Shown: positions 23,548 through 33,302, counted from the stretch's first letter. The stretch: 64,000 nucleotides of DNA from Halomonas gemina (GCF_023554995.1 NZ_JAMJPK010000003.1:1-64000), one strand, 5' to 3'. The notes: generated by a model from the sequence alone, not told the origin. Made by a program: numbers and translations.

Positions 23548-24132
23548 TCAGCGACGCTTCAGGAAGTTGGCCAGCAGCTCATGGCCCTGGCGGGTCAGGA
23601 TCGACTCGGGATGGAACTGCACGCCCTCGACATCCAGCTCACGGTGGCGCAGCCCCATGATCAGCCCCGGGGTGACGTCGTCGTCGTCGCACCAGGCGGT
23701 GATCTCGAGACAGTCGGGCAGGCTCTCTCGCTCCACCACCAGCGAATGGTAGCGCGTCACCTCCAGCGGGTCCTCGAGTCCCAAGAAGACCCCCTGGCCG
23801 AGGTGGCGGATCCGCGAGGTCTTGCCATGCATCACCTGGGGGGCGCGGACCACCTTGCCGCCGTAGACCTGGCCGATGGCCTGGTGACCCAGGCAGATGC
23901 CCAGTACGGGGATCCGCCCCGCGAAGCGGCGTATCGCCGCCATGGAGATGCCGGCCTCGTCGGGGGTGCAGGGCCCCGGCGAGATCACCAGGTGGCTCGG
24001 GGCCAGGGCCTCGACCTCCTCCAGGGTAATGGCGTCGTTGCGGTGGGTCACCACCTCGGCGCCCAGCTCCCCCAGGTACTGCACCACGTTGAAGGTGAAG
24101 CTGTCGTAGTTATCGATCATCAGCACGGACAT
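23548..24132 (-). CDS. trpG: Anthranilate/aminodeoxychorismate synthase glutaminase subunit
   Basis: A 194-residue class I glutamine amidotransferase. The catalytic cysteine is in GICLGHQ, the His-Glu pair in VQFHPES, and the oxyanion region in ISPGPCTP. It supplies ammonia to TrpE. Since no other PabA is visible in the window, it may also serve PabB at 9063, as amphibolic TrpG/PabA proteins do; that sharing is inference. It is separated from trpE by 52 bases that contain a stable hairpin. Confidence 0.93.
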   Translation of the reverse strand: MSVLMIDNYDSFTFNVVQYLGELGAEVVTHRNDAITLEEVEALAPSHLVISPGPCTPDEAGISMAAIRRFAGRIPVLGICLGHQAIGQVYGGKVVRAPQVMHGKTSRIRHLGQGVFLGLEDPLEVTRYHSLVVERESLPDCLEITAWCDDDDVTPGLIMGLRHRELDVEGVQFHPESILTRQGHELLANFLKRR

Positions 24133-24150
24133 GGCAGGCTCTCCGGCACT

Positions 24151-24170
24151 CGCCCGGCCAGCGCCGGGCG
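24151..24170 (-). other. Intercistronic hairpin between trpE and trpG
   Basis: Arms CGCCCGGC and GCCGGGCG form an 8-bp stem with loop CAGC between trpE and trpG. It is the same type of hairpin as those at 12799 and 33303. Lying inside an operon, it is more likely to protect or process mRNA, or set stoichiometry, than to terminate fully. Confidence 0.5.
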
Positions 24171-24184
24171 ACAGGATTCAGGGG

Positions 24185-25684
24185 TCACTCAAGATTGTCC
24201 AGGCCACGCTCGGCCATGGCCACGGCACGGAACAGGGCGCGGCCCTTGTTGAGCGTCTCCTGCCACTCCATCTCGGGGACCGAGTCGGCGACGATGCCCG
24301 CGCCGGCCTGGACGTGCAGCTGGCCATCCTTGATCACCGCCGTGCGGATGGCGATGGCGGTGTCCATATTGCCGTGCCAGGAGAGGTAGCCCACCGCGCC
24401 GGAGTAGACGCCGCGCTTGACCGGCTCCACCTCGTCGATGATCTCGAGTGCCCGGATCTTGGGCGCGCCGGACACCGTGCCCGCCGGGAAGGTGGCCCGC
24501 AGCACGTCCATCGCGGAAAGGCCCGGCTTCAGACGCCCGACGACGTTGGAGACGATGTGCATCACGTGGGAGTAGCGCTCGACCACCATCCGGTCGGTCA
24601 CCCTCACCGAGCCGGTCTCGCTGATGCGGCCCACGTCGTTGCGCCCCAGGTCGATGAGCATCAGGTGCTCGGCGAGTTCCTTGGGGTCGGCCAGCAGGTC
24701 GGCCTCCAGGGCGCGGTCCTCCTCCTCGCTGTGGCCGCGCTTGCGGGTGCCGGCGATGGGTCGCACCGTGACCTCGCCCTCCTCCAGGCGGGTGAGGATC
24801 TCCGGCGATGAGCCCGCCACCTGATGATCGCCGAGGTTCAGGTAGAACATGTAGGGCGAGGGGTTGAGGCTGCGCAGGGCCCGGTAGAGGTCCAGCGGCG
24901 GCGCCTGGTAGGGGATCGACATGCGCTGGGACGGGACGCACTGCATGACGTCGCCGGCCAGCACGTACTCCTTGATCTTCTCCACGGCGGCCTTGAACCC
25001 CTCCTCGGTGAAGCCCGAGGTGAAGTGCCCCTCCTCCACCGCCGCGCGACCGGTGCCGGGGCTGATGGTGTTGAGGGTGGCACTGCGCAGGCGGATCTCC
25101 AGGCGCTCCAGCCGATCCAGGGCGCGGGCGTAGGCCTCCGGCTCGGCGGGGTCGGCATGCGTCCACAGCGTCAGGCGCCCGGAGAGGTTGTCGAACACCA
25201 CCAGGTCGTTGCAGACCATCAGCAGGATGTCCGGCACGCCGATCGGGTCGGGCTTGGCTTGCACATCGGGGCCCCGCAGGCGCGGTTCGATGTAGCGGAT
25301 GGTGTCGTAACCGAAGTAGCCCACCAGGCCACCGTCGAAGCGCGGCTGGTCATCGAGGCGCGGCACCTTGAAGCGGGCCTGGAACTGCTCGATCCAGGCC
25401 AGCGGGTCCTCCACCTCGCCAGCCCCCTGGAGCTCGTCATCGACGATATGGCTGACGGTGAAGCCACGCACCTCGAGACGCTCGCGGCAGGGCAGCCCGA
25501 TGATCGAGTAGCGCCCCCACTTCTCGCCACCCTGCACGGACTCCAGCAGGAAGGTCCAGGGCTCGTCGGCCAGCTTGAGGTAGGTGGAGAGCGGCGTGTC
25601 GAGATCGGCCAGCACCTCGCGGGTGACCGGGATGCGGTTGTAGCCGGCGTCGGCCAGCTCACGGAAGCGTTCGGGAGTCATCAT
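24185..25684 (-). CDS. trpE: Anthranilate synthase component I
   Basis: A 499-residue chorismate-binding enzyme. The N-terminal LLES motif (FLLESVQGG) is part of the tryptophan feedback site. The catalytic core has [40 protein letters not shown] and [15 protein letters not shown], not PIKGT, separates it from PabB. It converts chorismate to anthranilate with TrpG. The tandem ATGs at 25684/25681 follow GAGGAC. A leader with Trp codons and hairpins precedes it, suggesting attenuation. Confidence 0.95.
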   Translation of the reverse strand: MMTPERFRELADAGYNRIPVTREVLADLDTPLSTYLKLADEPWTFLLESVQGGEKWGRYSIIGLPCRERLEVRGFTVSHIVDDELQGAGEVEDPLAWIEQFQARFKVPRLDDQPRFDGGLVGYFGYDTIRYIEPRLRGPDVQAKPDPIGVPDILLMVCNDLVVFDNLSGRLTLWTHADPAEPEAYARALDRLERLEIRLRSATLNTISPGTGRAAVEEGHFTSGFTEEGFKAAVEKIKEYVLAGDVMQCVPSQRMSIPYQAPPLDLYRALRSLNPSPYMFYLNLGDHQVAGSSPEILTRLEEGEVTVRPIAGTRKRGHSEEEDRALEADLLADPKELAEHLMLIDLGRNDVGRISETGSVRVTDRMVVERYSHVMHIVSNVVGRLKPGLSAMDVLRATFPAGTVSGAPKIRALEIIDEVEPVKRGVYSGAVGYLSWHGNMDTAIAIRTAVIKDGQLHVQAGAGIVADSVPEMEWQETLNKGRALFRAVAMAERGLDNLE

Positions 25685-25708
25685 GCCCGGGTCCTCGGTG
25701 TGACGGGT

Positions 25709-25757
25709 TGGCGATGGCGGGCGCAGGGGCGCCACGGGTCAGGCTCGCGAGGCGAGC
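25709..25757 (-). promoter_or_regulatory. trp leader RNA structures
   Basis: Just after the leader peptide, the minus-strand RNA can form GCTCGC-CTC-GCGAGC (25743-25757) and GGCGC-CCCT-GCGCC (25720-25733). CCATCGCCA (25709-25717) is perfectly complementary to the Trp codon region TGGCGATGG (25762-25770). A ribosome paused at the Trp codons would block that long-range pairing. No U-run terminator is evident, so the mode of control is unresolved. Confidence 0.5.
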
Positions 25758-25758
25758 G

Positions 25759-25863
25759 TCACCATCGCCAGTCGCCGCGGACAGGCGAACGGGGCAGGGG
25801 TCGTACGGCGGCCATCTCGCCGCCGGCGGTCGAGAGGGGGTCCGGCTTCATGCGGCTGATCAT
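25759..25863 (-). CDS. trpL: Candidate trp leader peptide (TrpL)
   Basis: A 34-codon frame in the trpE leader ends ...GDWRW-stop, with two Trp codons (TGG CGA TGG) directly before TGA. Trp is the rarest amino acid, and its placement at the end of a short frame upstream of trpE is the hallmark of an attenuator leader peptide. Possible starts are ATG 25863, 25851 or 25815; none has a strong ribosome site, so the N-terminus is uncertain. The Trp codons can pair with a segment 24 bases upstream of trpE, consistent with ribosome-position sensing. Confidence 0.6.
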   Translation of the reverse strand: MISRMKPDPLSTAGGEMAAVRPLPRSPVRGDWRW

Positions 25864-25879
25864 CGAGGGGTTTCCGCGT

Positions 25880-25888
25880 CTTATAGCA
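25880..25888 (-). promoter_or_regulatory. trp operon promoter, proximal extended -10
   Basis: On the minus strand TGC-TATAAG is an extended -10 that predicts a start about ten bases before the first leader-peptide ATG. A second copy lies 31 bp upstream (25911-25919). No strong -35 is present for this copy. Confidence 0.4.
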
Positions 25889-25910
25889 ATAACATATTGA
25901 TTGGGCCGCG

Positions 25911-25919
25911 CTTATAGCA
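25911..25919 (-). promoter_or_regulatory. trp operon promoter, distal extended -10
   Basis: TGC-TATAAG on the minus strand has a weak -35 (TTTAAC) 17 bp upstream that overlaps the gph stop codon. It is one of two tandem copies of the same element, predicting a start near 25904. Confidence 0.4.
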
Positions 25920-25934
25920 TTAGCCGAACTCACG

Positions 25935-26600
25935 TTAAACGAGTTCCGCCAGCGATTCAACCACGCCATCCGGGGCGCTATCGCGCACCGGTTCCCCGTG
26001 GTTGTAGCCGTAGGGTACGGCCAGGGTCCGGAACCCCGCGGCGCGCCCGGCCTCGATGTCATGGCGCGAGTCACCGACCATCAGGCAGGCCGCGGGCGGG
26101 ACGTCGAAGTGGGCCGCTACATGCTGCAGCGGGGCCGGGTCGGGCTTCTTCCGCGCCAGGCTGTCGCCCCCCAGGCAGAGGCCGAAGTGCGCCTGCAGGT
26201 TGAAGGCTGCAAGGATCGGCGCGATGAAGGCGCTGGGCTTGTTGGTCACCAGCGCCAGGGGCAGCCCCCGGTCGCGCAGGGCGTCCAGTGCTTCCCGCAC
26301 CCCGGGGTAGAGCCGGGTATGGGCGCTCGGGTCGCGACCGTAGTGGTCGAGGAAGCCCTGGTGGGCCCGGGCCAGTAGCGCCGCATCGGGGTCCCGACCC
26401 AGGCCGTCCCGCAGGGAGCGCTCCATCAGCTTCAGCGACCCATTACCCACCCAGTCTCGCACTCGTGGCTCCCCGGCAGGCGGCATGCCGAGATCCGCGA
26501 GGGCGGCATCCACCGCCGCGGCCAGGTCGGGCACGGAGTCGACCAGGGTGCCGTCCAGGTCGAAGGTGACCAGGCGGATGTCGTTCAATATGGGGTGCAT
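25935..26600 (-). CDS. gph: Phosphoglycolate phosphatase
   Basis: A 221-residue HAD-superfamily phosphatase. Motif I is DLDGTLVDS, motif II VTNKPS, motif III the lysine in LARKKPDPAP, and motif IV VGDSRHDIEAGRAAG. It hydrolyses 2-phosphoglycolate formed during DNA repair. Its place just upstream of trpE, with rpe about 1.7 kb away, recalls the rpe-gph-trpE arrangement of Pseudomonas, here interrupted by the NADH dehydrogenase and GIY-YIG genes. Confidence 0.93.
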   Translation of the reverse strand: MHPILNDIRLVTFDLDGTLVDSVPDLAAAVDAALADLGMPPAGEPRVRDWVGNGSLKLMERSLRDGLGRDPDAALLARAHQGFLDHYGRDPSAHTRLYPGVREALDALRDRGLPLALVTNKPSAFIAPILAAFNLQAHFGLCLGGDSLARKKPDPAPLQHVAAHFDVPPAACLMVGDSRHDIEAGRAAGFRTLAVPYGYNHGEPVRDSAPDGVVESLAELV

Positions 26601-26705
26601 GATGCCTCTCGTGATGCGGTCGGGCGGATATTATGCCGGACAGGCCATGGGCAGGAAATCGGCACGGGCTTATGCTGGAACTGCATTCCTTACCGGAGTC
26701 ATTCC

Positions 26706-28004
26706 ATGAGTGTGCCAAGAATCGTCGTGGTCGGGGGTGGTGCAGGCGGCCTCGAACTGGTGACCCGGCTCGGGCGCAAGCTCGGCAAGCGCAAGCGCGC
26801 CGAGGTCGTGCTCGTCGACCGCAACGCCACCCATATCTGGAAGCCGCTGCTGCATGAGGTCGCCACCGGCGCACTGGACTCGGGGCTCGACGAGATCTCC
26901 TATCAGGGACACTCCAGCGCCCACGGCTACCGCTTCCAGCGCGGCACCCTGTGTGATATCGACCGCAGGGCCCGCACCCTGACCCTGGCTCCCGTCCTCG
27001 ACGACGACGGCAGTGAGGTACTGCCCTCCCGCACGCTGGGATATGACCTTCTGGTGCTGGCGGTGGGCAGCGTCAGTAATGACTTCGGCACGCCGGGCGT
27101 CGGCGAGCACTGCCACTTCCTCGACAGCCCGCAGCAGGCCGAGGCCTTCCGCCGGGACATGCTCAATACCTTCCTGCGCCACAGCGACCCAGGCAGTGAG
27201 CGTCATGCCCGCATGGTCGTCGGCATCGTCGGCGCCGGCGCCACCGGGGTGGAACTCGCGGCGGAACTCCATGAAGCCTCGCGCATGCTGCACAGCTACG
27301 GTGTCACGGACCTGGACAGTGACCACCTCGAGGTCCACCTGATCGAGGCCGCTCCCCGGATCCTGCCGGCCCTGCCCGAGCGCATCAGCCAAGCGGTCCA
27401 CCGCGAGCTCGAGGGCCTCGGCGTGCATGTTCATGCCGACACCCGCGTGACCCGCGTGGAAGCCTACGCGATTCATACCGCCGATGGCGAGCGTATCGAC
27501 ACGGACCTCGGCGTCTGGGCGGCGGGCATCAAGGCACCGTCCTTCCTTTCAGAGCTGGGACTGCCGACGGAGCGCAATCACCGCCTCAAGGTCCAGGCGA
27601 CCCTGCAGAGCACGGAGGATCCCCATGTCTTCGCCCTGGGGGACTGTGCCAGCTGCCCGCAGGCGGATGACAGCACGGTACCGCCCCGCGCCCAGGCCGC
27701 CCACCAGCAGGTCGCGACGCTCTATCGCAACCTGCGCGCCCAGCTGGACGGCAAGCCACTCAAGCCCTTCGTCTATCGGGACCGCGGGTCACTGATCTCG
27801 CTGGCTCACTTTGATGCCATCGGCAGCCTGATGCGCGGCGCCTCCGCACGCAGCCTGTTCATCGAGGGACACCTGGCGAAGTTCTTCTACGCCTCGCTCT
27901 ACCGCATGCACCAGCGTGCCATCCACGGCACGCTCAAGACGGGCCTCATCGTGGTGGTGGATGGCATCAATCGCTTCCTCAAGCCGCGCATGAAGCTTCA
28001 CTGA
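26706..28004 (+). CDS. ndh: Type II NADH dehydrogenase (NDH-2)
   Basis: A 432-residue FAD-dependent pyridine nucleotide oxidoreductase. The first dinucleotide fold is IVVVGGGAGGLELVTRLGR at the N-terminus, the second GIVGAGATGVELAAELHEAS near residue 175. The FAD-associated segment is HVFALGDCASCP. The C-terminal hydrophobic/amphipathic tail attaches the enzyme to the membrane. It oxidises NADH to quinone without pumping protons. The start follows CCGGAGTCATTCC; an upstream in-frame ATG in the gph gene is rejected. It is divergent from gph. Confidence 0.9.
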   Translation: MSVPRIVVVGGGAGGLELVTRLGRKLGKRKRAEVVLVDRNATHIWKPLLHEVATGALDSGLDEISYQGHSSAHGYRFQRGTLCDIDRRARTLTLAPVLDDDGSEVLPSRTLGYDLLVLAVGSVSNDFGTPGVGEHCHFLDSPQQAEAFRRDMLNTFLRHSDPGSERHARMVVGIVGAGATGVELAAELHEASRMLHSYGVTDLDSDHLEVHLIEAAPRILPALPERISQAVHRELEGLGVHVHADTRVTRVEAYAIHTADGERIDTDLGVWAAGIKAPSFLSELGLPTERNHRLKVQATLQSTEDPHVFALGDCASCPQADDSTVPPRAQAAHQQVATLYRNLRAQLDGKPLKPFVYRDRGSLISLAHFDAIGSLMRGASARSLFIEGHLAKFFYASLYRMHQRAIHGTLKTGLIVVVDGINRFLKPRMKLH

Positions 28005-28030
28005 TACAGGGGCTGCATCCGGATAGACCC

Positions 28031-28327
28031 TCAGGTCATCGGGACCATACCCGTCACCGCCTTGCGCTCTGCCAGCCAGGTGCGCTTGGCCGCCGCCGTC
28101 AGCCGCTTCAGGCGCGCCTCAAGGCGCAAGGCCTCGCTGCGACTGCCGACGGGTTCCTGGTGGCAAAGCACCAGCGGTCCCTTGCCGCGCAGCGCCTTGG
28201 CCCCCCGGCCTGCGCGGTGCTCGGCCAGGCGTCGGGTGACGTCGGTGGTGATCCCGGTATAGAGGGCACCACCGGCCGTCTCGACCAGGTAGAGGTACCA
28301 CAGGGGAGCGGGAACCGCTTCCGCCAC
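28031..28327 (-). CDS. GIY-YIG nuclease-domain protein (YhbQ-like)
   Basis: A 98-residue single-domain protein. [18 protein letters not shown] corresponds to the GIY-YIG motif, with RRLAEHRAG and the conserved glutamate region [17 protein letters not shown] following. E. coli YhbQ and similar proteins are small nucleases of uncertain cellular role. The start is a GTG at 28327, nine bases after the rpe stop, so it is probably co-transcribed with rpe. Confidence 0.85.
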   Translation of the reverse strand: MAEAVPAPLWYLYLVETAGGALYTGITTDVTRRLAEHRAGRGAKALRGKGPLVLCHQEPVGSRSEALRLEARLKRLTAAAKRTWLAERKAVTGMVPMT

Positions 28328-28336
28328 GGCCGCGGC

Positions 28337-29035
28337 CTACGCCCTGGCCAGCTGGTCGCGGAACTCGCGGATCACGCTGTCGTAGCGGTGGGGGTCGGCT
28401 TCGTTGCGCGCCTTGAAGACCGCCGAGCCGGCCACGAAGGTATCGGCCCCGGCCCGGGCGATCTCGGCAATATTGTCGACCTTCACTCCGCCGTCGACCT
28501 CCAGGCGGACCGTGCGCCCCGAGGCATCGATGCGCCGGCGCGCCTCGCGCAGCTTGTCCAGGGTCCCGGGAATGAACGACTGGCCCCCGAAGCCGGGATT
28601 GACGCTCATCAGCAGGATCATGTCGACCTTGTCCATGACGTGGTCGAGGAAGGAGAGCGGCGTGGCCGGGTTGAACACCAGGCCCGACCGGCAACCCGCA
28701 TCGCGGATCAGCTGCAGGGAGCGGTCGATATGGTCGGAGGCCTCCGGATGAAAGGTGATGTAGCTGGCCCCGGCGTCGATGAAGTCGCCGATCAGCCGAT
28801 CCACCGGCTTGACCATCAGGTGGGCATCGATGGGTGCGGTCACCCCGTGCTTGCGCAGTGCCTCGCAGACCATGGGCCCGATCGTGAGGTTCGGTACGTA
28901 GTGGTTGTCCATCACGTCGAAATGGACGATATCGGCGCCGGAGGCCAGCACATCGTCCACCTCCGCGCCCAGCCGGGCGAAGTCGGCCGAGAGGATGGAG
29001 GGCGCAATGAGGAAGTCGCGGGTCGTGTCGGTCAT
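28337..29035 (-). CDS. rpe: Ribulose-phosphate 3-epimerase
   Basis: A 232-residue TIM-barrel epimerase with the metal-binding and catalytic segments [52 protein letters not shown] and EVDGGV. It interconverts ribulose 5-phosphate and xylulose 5-phosphate. The ATG at 29035 ([13 protein letters not shown]) is preferred by length; an ATG at 29050 is the alternative. It is followed closely by the GIY-YIG gene. Confidence 0.94.
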   Translation of the reverse strand: MTDTTRDFLIAPSILSADFARLGAEVDDVLASGADIVHFDVMDNHYVPNLTIGPMVCEALRKHGVTAPIDAHLMVKPVDRLIGDFIDAGASYITFHPEASDHIDRSLQLIRDAGCRSGLVFNPATPLSFLDHVMDKVDMILLMSVNPGFGGQSFIPGTLDKLREARRRIDASGRTVRLEVDGGVKVDNIAEIARAGADTFVAGSAVFKARNEADPHRYDSVIREFRDQLARA

Positions 29036-29137
29036 GGGGTCGTCCGTCATGGAATGTGCAGGCGATCCCGGCCATTCTACCAGAGCCACTCGAGAGTCAG
29101 GACCTCGCCAGCCGCCTCGGCGGGGTTCGCCGCGCCC

Positions 29138-29563
29138 TCAGCGAGACCAGGCCATGAGCGACTCCTGCTCCCCGGTCTCCGGGTCCTCACGCTCATCGAC
29201 GATGCTGAAACCCAGCCGCCGGTAGAAGGAGACGGCGCGCACGTTGCGGCAATAGACCCACAGGGTGATGCAGTGGTGGCCCTCCATGGCGTGGGCCATC
29301 AGGCCGGACCCATGCCCGAAGCTCTGCACCTCGGGGTCCACGAACAGCGCCTCGAGGTGGTCACCGCGCATGGCGCTGAAGCCGATCACGCGGCGGCCGG
29401 CCTCCAGCACCTGCACCTCACAGGCGGGCAGGCGGCGAAGCGCCATGTCATCGGCGCGTGCCTTCCAGCAGGCCTCGGGGATGAAGGGGTGGGCCTGCCG
29501 GGAGGCACGCAGCCAGATGTCGACAAGCTGCGGGAACTCCTCCCGGGTGGCGGGTCGGATCAT
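29138..29563 (-). CDS. GNAT family N-acetyltransferase
   Basis: A 141-residue GNAT domain. The N-terminus MIRPATREEFPQLVDIW, motif A (FVDPEVQSFGHGSGLM, with an unusual spacing of the acetyl-CoA loop) and motif B (NVRAVSFYRRLGFSIVDERED) are recognisable. It resembles YjaB/PhnO-like acetyltransferases, but the substrate is unknown. The ATG at 29563 has CAGGAG seven bases before it. It stands alone between rpe and the divergent lipoprotein gene. Confidence 0.85.
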   Translation of the reverse strand: MIRPATREEFPQLVDIWLRASRQAHPFIPEACWKARADDMALRRLPACEVQVLEAGRRVIGFSAMRGDHLEALFVDPEVQSFGHGSGLMAHAMEGHHCITLWVYCRNVRAVSFYRRLGFSIVDEREDPETGEQESLMAWSR

Positions 29564-29685
29564 GTCGCGGCTCCTGTGGCTATACCTGCAGTGTAACCCC
29601 TCACACGCGAGGGGTCGCACCACCGGTTTCGGCCACCCGGACCGGGGGATATACTCGGGGCCCTGCCATCATCGGGAGACCACCC

Positions 29686-30276
29686 ATGCAGCGTCGTCAC
29701 GTCCTGGGAGCCTGTGCCCTGCTCCTTGCCACCGGCTGGCTGGCCGGCTGTGCCAGCCCCCACTACCTGCAGCTCGACCCCCAGCGCACGTCCCCGGTGC
29801 CACAGAGCGGCAGCGGCCAGGCGGTCACCGTGACGGCCGTGGACGGTCGCGACAGCGAGGTGATCGGGACCCGCACCGGCAGCGCCATGTCCACCGCCGT
29901 GATCACCGTCAACGCCCACGAACTGGTGCCGCGGCTGCAGGCGGAGGCGGAACGTGCTGTCAGGGAAATGGGCTTCACCCCGACCACCGAGCGCACCGAG
30001 GGACGCCCGAGCCTGACGCTGACCCTGGACCACCTGGGCTACGAGCGTGGCGAGAGCCGGCCGGTCATCGACGAGGCACGCCTCGAGGCGGTGCTGGTCG
30101 CCGAGGCAGTCAACGCCGGCAACACCTACACCGGCACCTACACCTCGCGCCGCACCCAGAGCTATGCGGTGCGTCCCGGCAAGGAGGCCAACACGCGCAT
30201 GGTCAACGAGCTGCTCTCCGATGGCCTCGACCGTGCCTTCCGCGACCCCGAGCTGGGTCGGCTGCTGGCCCGCTGA
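29686..30276 (+). CDS. YajG-type lipoprotein
   Basis: A 196-residue lipoprotein. Its signal peptide ends with the lipobox LAGC (cysteine near 22). The mature part matches the YajG/DUF2881-like pattern: YLQLDPQ, VTVTAVDGRDSEVIGTRTG, and the beta-rich C-terminus. Outer-membrane placement is likely because no Asp follows the cysteine (C-A-S). Function is unknown; YajG neighbours AmpG in E. coli. It ends one base from convergent tpm. Confidence 0.85.
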   Translation: MQRRHVLGACALLLATGWLAGCASPHYLQLDPQRTSPVPQSGSGQAVTVTAVDGRDSEVIGTRTGSAMSTAVITVNAHELVPRLQAEAERAVREMGFTPTTERTEGRPSLTLTLDHLGYERGESRPVIDEARLEAVLVAEAVNAGNTYTGTYTSRRTQSYAVRPGKEANTRMVNELLSDGLDRAFRDPELGRLLAR

Positions 30277-30277
30277 A

Positions 30278-30904
30278 TCAGGCCAGCGGGCCGCGCCGCT
30301 CCAGCGCCCAGGCAGTCTCGCGAAAGCCGTTGGGCTCCGGCTCGCCGTCTTCCAGGTGGGTGACGCGGAAGTTGGGCTCGAACAGCTCGCGCACCTCCTC
30401 GACGGGAACACTGAACGGCGGCCCGCCCGGGTCGCGGGTCAGGCTGATCAGCAGCCCTCGGGCACCGGGAGGAATCAGCTGGGCCAGGTGGAAGGCGTAA
30501 CGCTGGCGGGTGGCTTCCGGCAGGGCGATCAGGGCGGCGCGGTCGTAGAAGGCCCCGATCTCCGCCGCCTGCTGGATATGGAAGTGGAAGAAGTCGCCGC
30601 ACCACAGCTCCACGCTGCCCTGGCGACAGATGTCGAAACCCGCCTGGCGATAGCGGGTCACCTCCCCCACGCCCTCGGCGATGAACGCCTCGATGGCCTG
30701 CCCAGCCAGCTCGATGCCCAGCACCGGGTGGTCATGGCGCGCCAGCCAGCGCATGTCCAGGCTCTTGCCGCACAGCGGCACCAGCACCTTGGTGCCGGCC
30801 CGCACGCCCAGGTCGGGCCAGTGGCGGACCAGCACCGGATGGGGCCGGTCACGGTGGAAACCGATGCGCCCCTCGCGCCAGCGCTCCAGCCAGTCGTTGG
30901 TCAT
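30278..30904 (-). CDS. tpm: Thiopurine S-methyltransferase
   Basis: A 208-residue SAM-dependent methyltransferase of the TPMT family. Its signatures are WLERWREGRIGFHRD, VLVPLCGKSLDMRWLA (SAM-binding) and FYDRAALIALPEATRQRYA. Bacterial enzymes methylate thiopurines and also selenium or tellurium compounds. The start is ATG 30904, preceded by AGGGGGAGTG; a GTG one codon earlier is possible. The SH3/anchor gene lies 22 bases upstream in the same direction. Confidence 0.92.
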   Translation of the reverse strand: MTNDWLERWREGRIGFHRDRPHPVLVRHWPDLGVRAGTKVLVPLCGKSLDMRWLARHDHPVLGIELAGQAIEAFIAEGVGEVTRYRQAGFDICRQGSVELWCGDFFHFHIQQAAEIGAFYDRAALIALPEATRQRYAFHLAQLIPPGARGLLISLTRDPGGPPFSVPVEEVRELFEPNFRVTHLEDGEPEPNGFRETAWALERRGPLA

Positions 30905-30926
30905 CACTCCCCCTGCCGAGCTGGCA

Positions 30927-31556
30927 TCAGAACCAGCGATCGCGCTTGCGGCGACGACGCGGCAGGTGGGGCACGATCAGCCCGACCAGCAGCCCCCCCC
31001 CGGCGACTCCGCCACCGTACATGAAGTAGCGTATCAGCAGGTCTTCTTCCTGCGTGTCCAGGCGGGCCTGGAGCTCGCGGATGGTGGCGCGCGACTGCTC
31101 GGTCTCCCCCTCGAGCGCCGCGTTGCGTGCCTCGAGTTCGGCGATGCGCCGCTCGCGGACCTCGAGGGTCTCGGTCATCGACGCGGTACGGCTCTCCCAG
31201 GTGTCGTTGATACCGGAAAGCTCCTCGGTCAACTCCGCCACCCGGTCTTCCAGCGCCGGCAGTCGCTGCTGGGCGCTGGGTTCCTCCTGGAGCTCGCGGC
31301 TGAGAACCCAGACGTCGTCGCCGTCGGCGTCCTCCACCCGGCTGTAGTCGCCGCTGGTCTCCAGTACCGTCACCGGCTCGCCGGCGCTCAGGGTGCCGAT
31401 GATGCGGTAGCCGTCGGTCGGGCCGCTGCGCACATAGGTGGTGAGTTCGTCCGACACCCAGGCAGTGCCGTCGTCCGCCTCCTGGGCATGCACCATGGGG
31501 GGGAGCGTCGCGAGCGCAACGCCCAGTGTCAGAATCTTGAGTCTGTGTATCGTCAT
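30927..31556 (-). CDS. SH3-domain, coiled-coil, membrane-anchored protein (YgiM type)
   Basis: A 209-residue protein matching the SH3-and-anchor architecture. It has a signal peptide (about 1-24, ending VHAQE), a bacterial SH3 domain ([27 protein letters not shown]), a long coiled coil (about 85-165), a C-terminal membrane segment ([19 protein letters not shown]) and a basic tail [11 protein letters not shown]. coli YgiM is the nearest known relative; its function is unclear. Cell-envelope location with the SH3 domain in the periplasm is inferred. Confidence 0.87.
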   Translation of the reverse strand: MTIHRLKILTLGVALATLPPMVHAQEADDGTAWVSDELTTYVRSGPTDGYRIIGTLSAGEPVTVLETSGDYSRVEDADGDDVWVLSRELQEEPSAQQRLPALEDRVAELTEELSGINDTWESRTASMTETLEVRERRIAELEARNAALEGETEQSRATIRELQARLDTQEEDLLIRYFMYGGGVAGGGLLVGLIVPHLPRRRRKRDRWF

Positions 31557-31948
31557 GCCGTTGTCCTGGCTGTCCAAGGCTCGCGCATCGCGGCGGTGTC
31601 GCAAGGGGGCAACACGCGAGCCCCCTGCCGACCACGGCGGCGATGCTGATGTTCATGGTGTCGGGTTACCCACAGCGGCTGTGGACAACCATCGGGAAAA
31701 CCGCTGGAAAGCCACCGGCAGCCGGCATGCCGACCGCCCCTTGCCGCTGCCGGTCACTTTCTGACCAGGGCACGCATCCGCGCCCGTCCCTCGAAGGCGC
31801 ACAGGGTACCACAGTCGCGCCGGCCGGCTGCTGGCCCCGATGGCGGCCGCCGCGTATAATGAGGGGTCTTGTCCCGGGTGGCCATTCGGCCGCCTGCCAA
31901 CGTCCAACCACCGGTGCACCGTCGCGCCAGATGCCGCGACCTATCCTT
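31557..31948. other. Intergenic region between SH3 protein and miaB
   Basis: About 390 bases between two divergent genes. A perfect -10 TATAAT lies at 31855-31860 on the plus strand. A short inverted repeat, CCACAGC/GCTGTGG, lies near 31670-31684. I see no convincing small gene and no RNA gene here. Confidence 0.5.
31855..31860 (+). promoter_or_regulatory. miaB promoter -10
   Basis: A consensus TATAAT lies 94 bases upstream of the miaB ATG. The -35 region 17 bp upstream (TGGCCC) is poor, so an activator or an alternative spacing may be needed. Confidence 0.45.
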
Positions 31949-33292
31949 ATGGCGAAGAAACTCTTCATCAAGACGCACGGCTGCCAGATGAACGAGTACG
32001 ACTCCGCGCGCATGGCGGATCTGCTCGGCGAATCCCACCAGCTCGAGCTCACCGACGACGAGCGCGATGCCGACGTCATCCTGCTCAACACCTGCTCCAT
32101 CCGCGAGAAGGCCCAGGAGAAGGTGTTCCACCAGCTGGGGCGCTGGAAGAAGCTCAAGGAGGCCAACCCCGACCTGGTGATCGGCGTGGGGGGCTGCGTG
32201 GCCAGCCAGGAGGGCGAGGCGCTGCGCAAGCGCGCGCCCCATGTCGACATGGTGTTCGGTCCCCAGACCCTGCACCGGGTGCCCTCCATGCTCGACTCGC
32301 GACGCAACGACCAGATCTCGGTGGTCGACGTCACCTTTCCCGAGATCGAGAAGTTCGACCACCTGCCCAAGCCGAGCTCCGACGGCGCCACCGCCTTCGT
32401 CTCGGTGATGGAAGGCTGCTCCAAGTACTGCACCTTCTGCGTGGTGCCCTATACCCGCGGCGAGGAGGTCTCGCGCCCCTTCGAGGCGGTGATGGAGGAA
32501 GTGATCCACCTGGCCGACCAGGGCGTGCGCGAGATCAACCTGCTGGGCCAGAACGTCAACGCCTACCGCGGCGAGAACCAGCTGGGCGACGAGATCGACC
32601 TGGCCGAGCTGATCAGCTGCGTGGCAGCGGTGGAGGGCATCGACCGGATCCGCTTCACCACCTCCCACCCGGTGGAGTTCTCCGACAGCCTGATCGAGGC
32701 CTACGGGGAGATCCCCGAGCTGGTCAGCCACCTGCACCTTCCGGTGCAAGCCGGCTCGGATCGGGTGCTCGCGGCCATGAAGCGCGGCCACACCGTCGAG
32801 GAGTACGTCGAGAAGATGGAGCGCATCCGCGCGCTGCGCCCGGACATCAGCTTCTCCTCGGACTTCATCATCGGCTTTCCCGGCGAGACCGAGGCGGACT
32901 TCGAGGCCACCATGGACCTGATCCACCGCATCGGCTTCGACCACTCCTTCAGCTTCGTCTACTCGGCACGCCCGGGGACCCCGGCGGCCAGCCTCGAGGA
33001 TGACACGCCGGAAGGCGTCAAGAAGCAGCGCCTGGCCATCCTCCAGGAGCGCATCAACCAGCAGGCGATGCAGATCAGCCGGCGCATGGTAGGCACCACC
33101 CAGCGCATCCTGGTCACCGGCTTCTCGCCGAAGGACCCGGGCCAGCTCTCCGGGCGTACCGAGAACAACCGCGTGGTCAACTTCCGTGCCGCCAACCCCT
33201 TCGAGCTGATCGGCTACTTCGTCGACGTGGAGATCAGCGAGGCGCTGCCCAACTCGCTGCGTGGCGAGCTGGCCTCCCCTGCACGCTTCTGA
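31949..33292 (+). CDS. miaB: tRNA-i6A37 methylthiotransferase MiaB
   Basis: A 447-residue radical-SAM methylthiotransferase. The N-terminal UPF0004 domain has cluster cysteines near 12, 49 and 83. The radical-SAM motif GCSKYCTFC has cysteines near 157, 161 and 164. A TRAM domain at the C-terminus starts about residue 380 ([23 protein letters not shown]). It adds the methylthio group to i6A37 in tRNAs. The ATG at 31949 ([15 protein letters not shown]) matches the family start; no ribosome site is evident, and an ATG at 31931 is also in frame. It precedes ybeZYX-lnt, as in E. coli. Confidence 0.95.
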   Translation: MAKKLFIKTHGCQMNEYDSARMADLLGESHQLELTDDERDADVILLNTCSIREKAQEKVFHQLGRWKKLKEANPDLVIGVGGCVASQEGEALRKRAPHVDMVFGPQTLHRVPSMLDSRRNDQISVVDVTFPEIEKFDHLPKPSSDGATAFVSVMEGCSKYCTFCVVPYTRGEEVSRPFEAVMEEVIHLADQGVREINLLGQNVNAYRGENQLGDEIDLAELISCVAAVEGIDRIRFTTSHPVEFSDSLIEAYGEIPELVSHLHLPVQAGSDRVLAAMKRGHTVEEYVEKMERIRALRPDISFSSDFIIGFPGETEADFEATMDLIHRIGFDHSFSFVYSARPGTPAASLEDDTPEGVKKQRLAILQERINQQAMQISRRMVGTTQRILVTGFSPKDPGQLSGRTENNRVVNFRAANPFELIGYFVDVEISEALPNSLRGELASPARF

Positions 33293-33302
33293 GGGCCATG
33301 AT

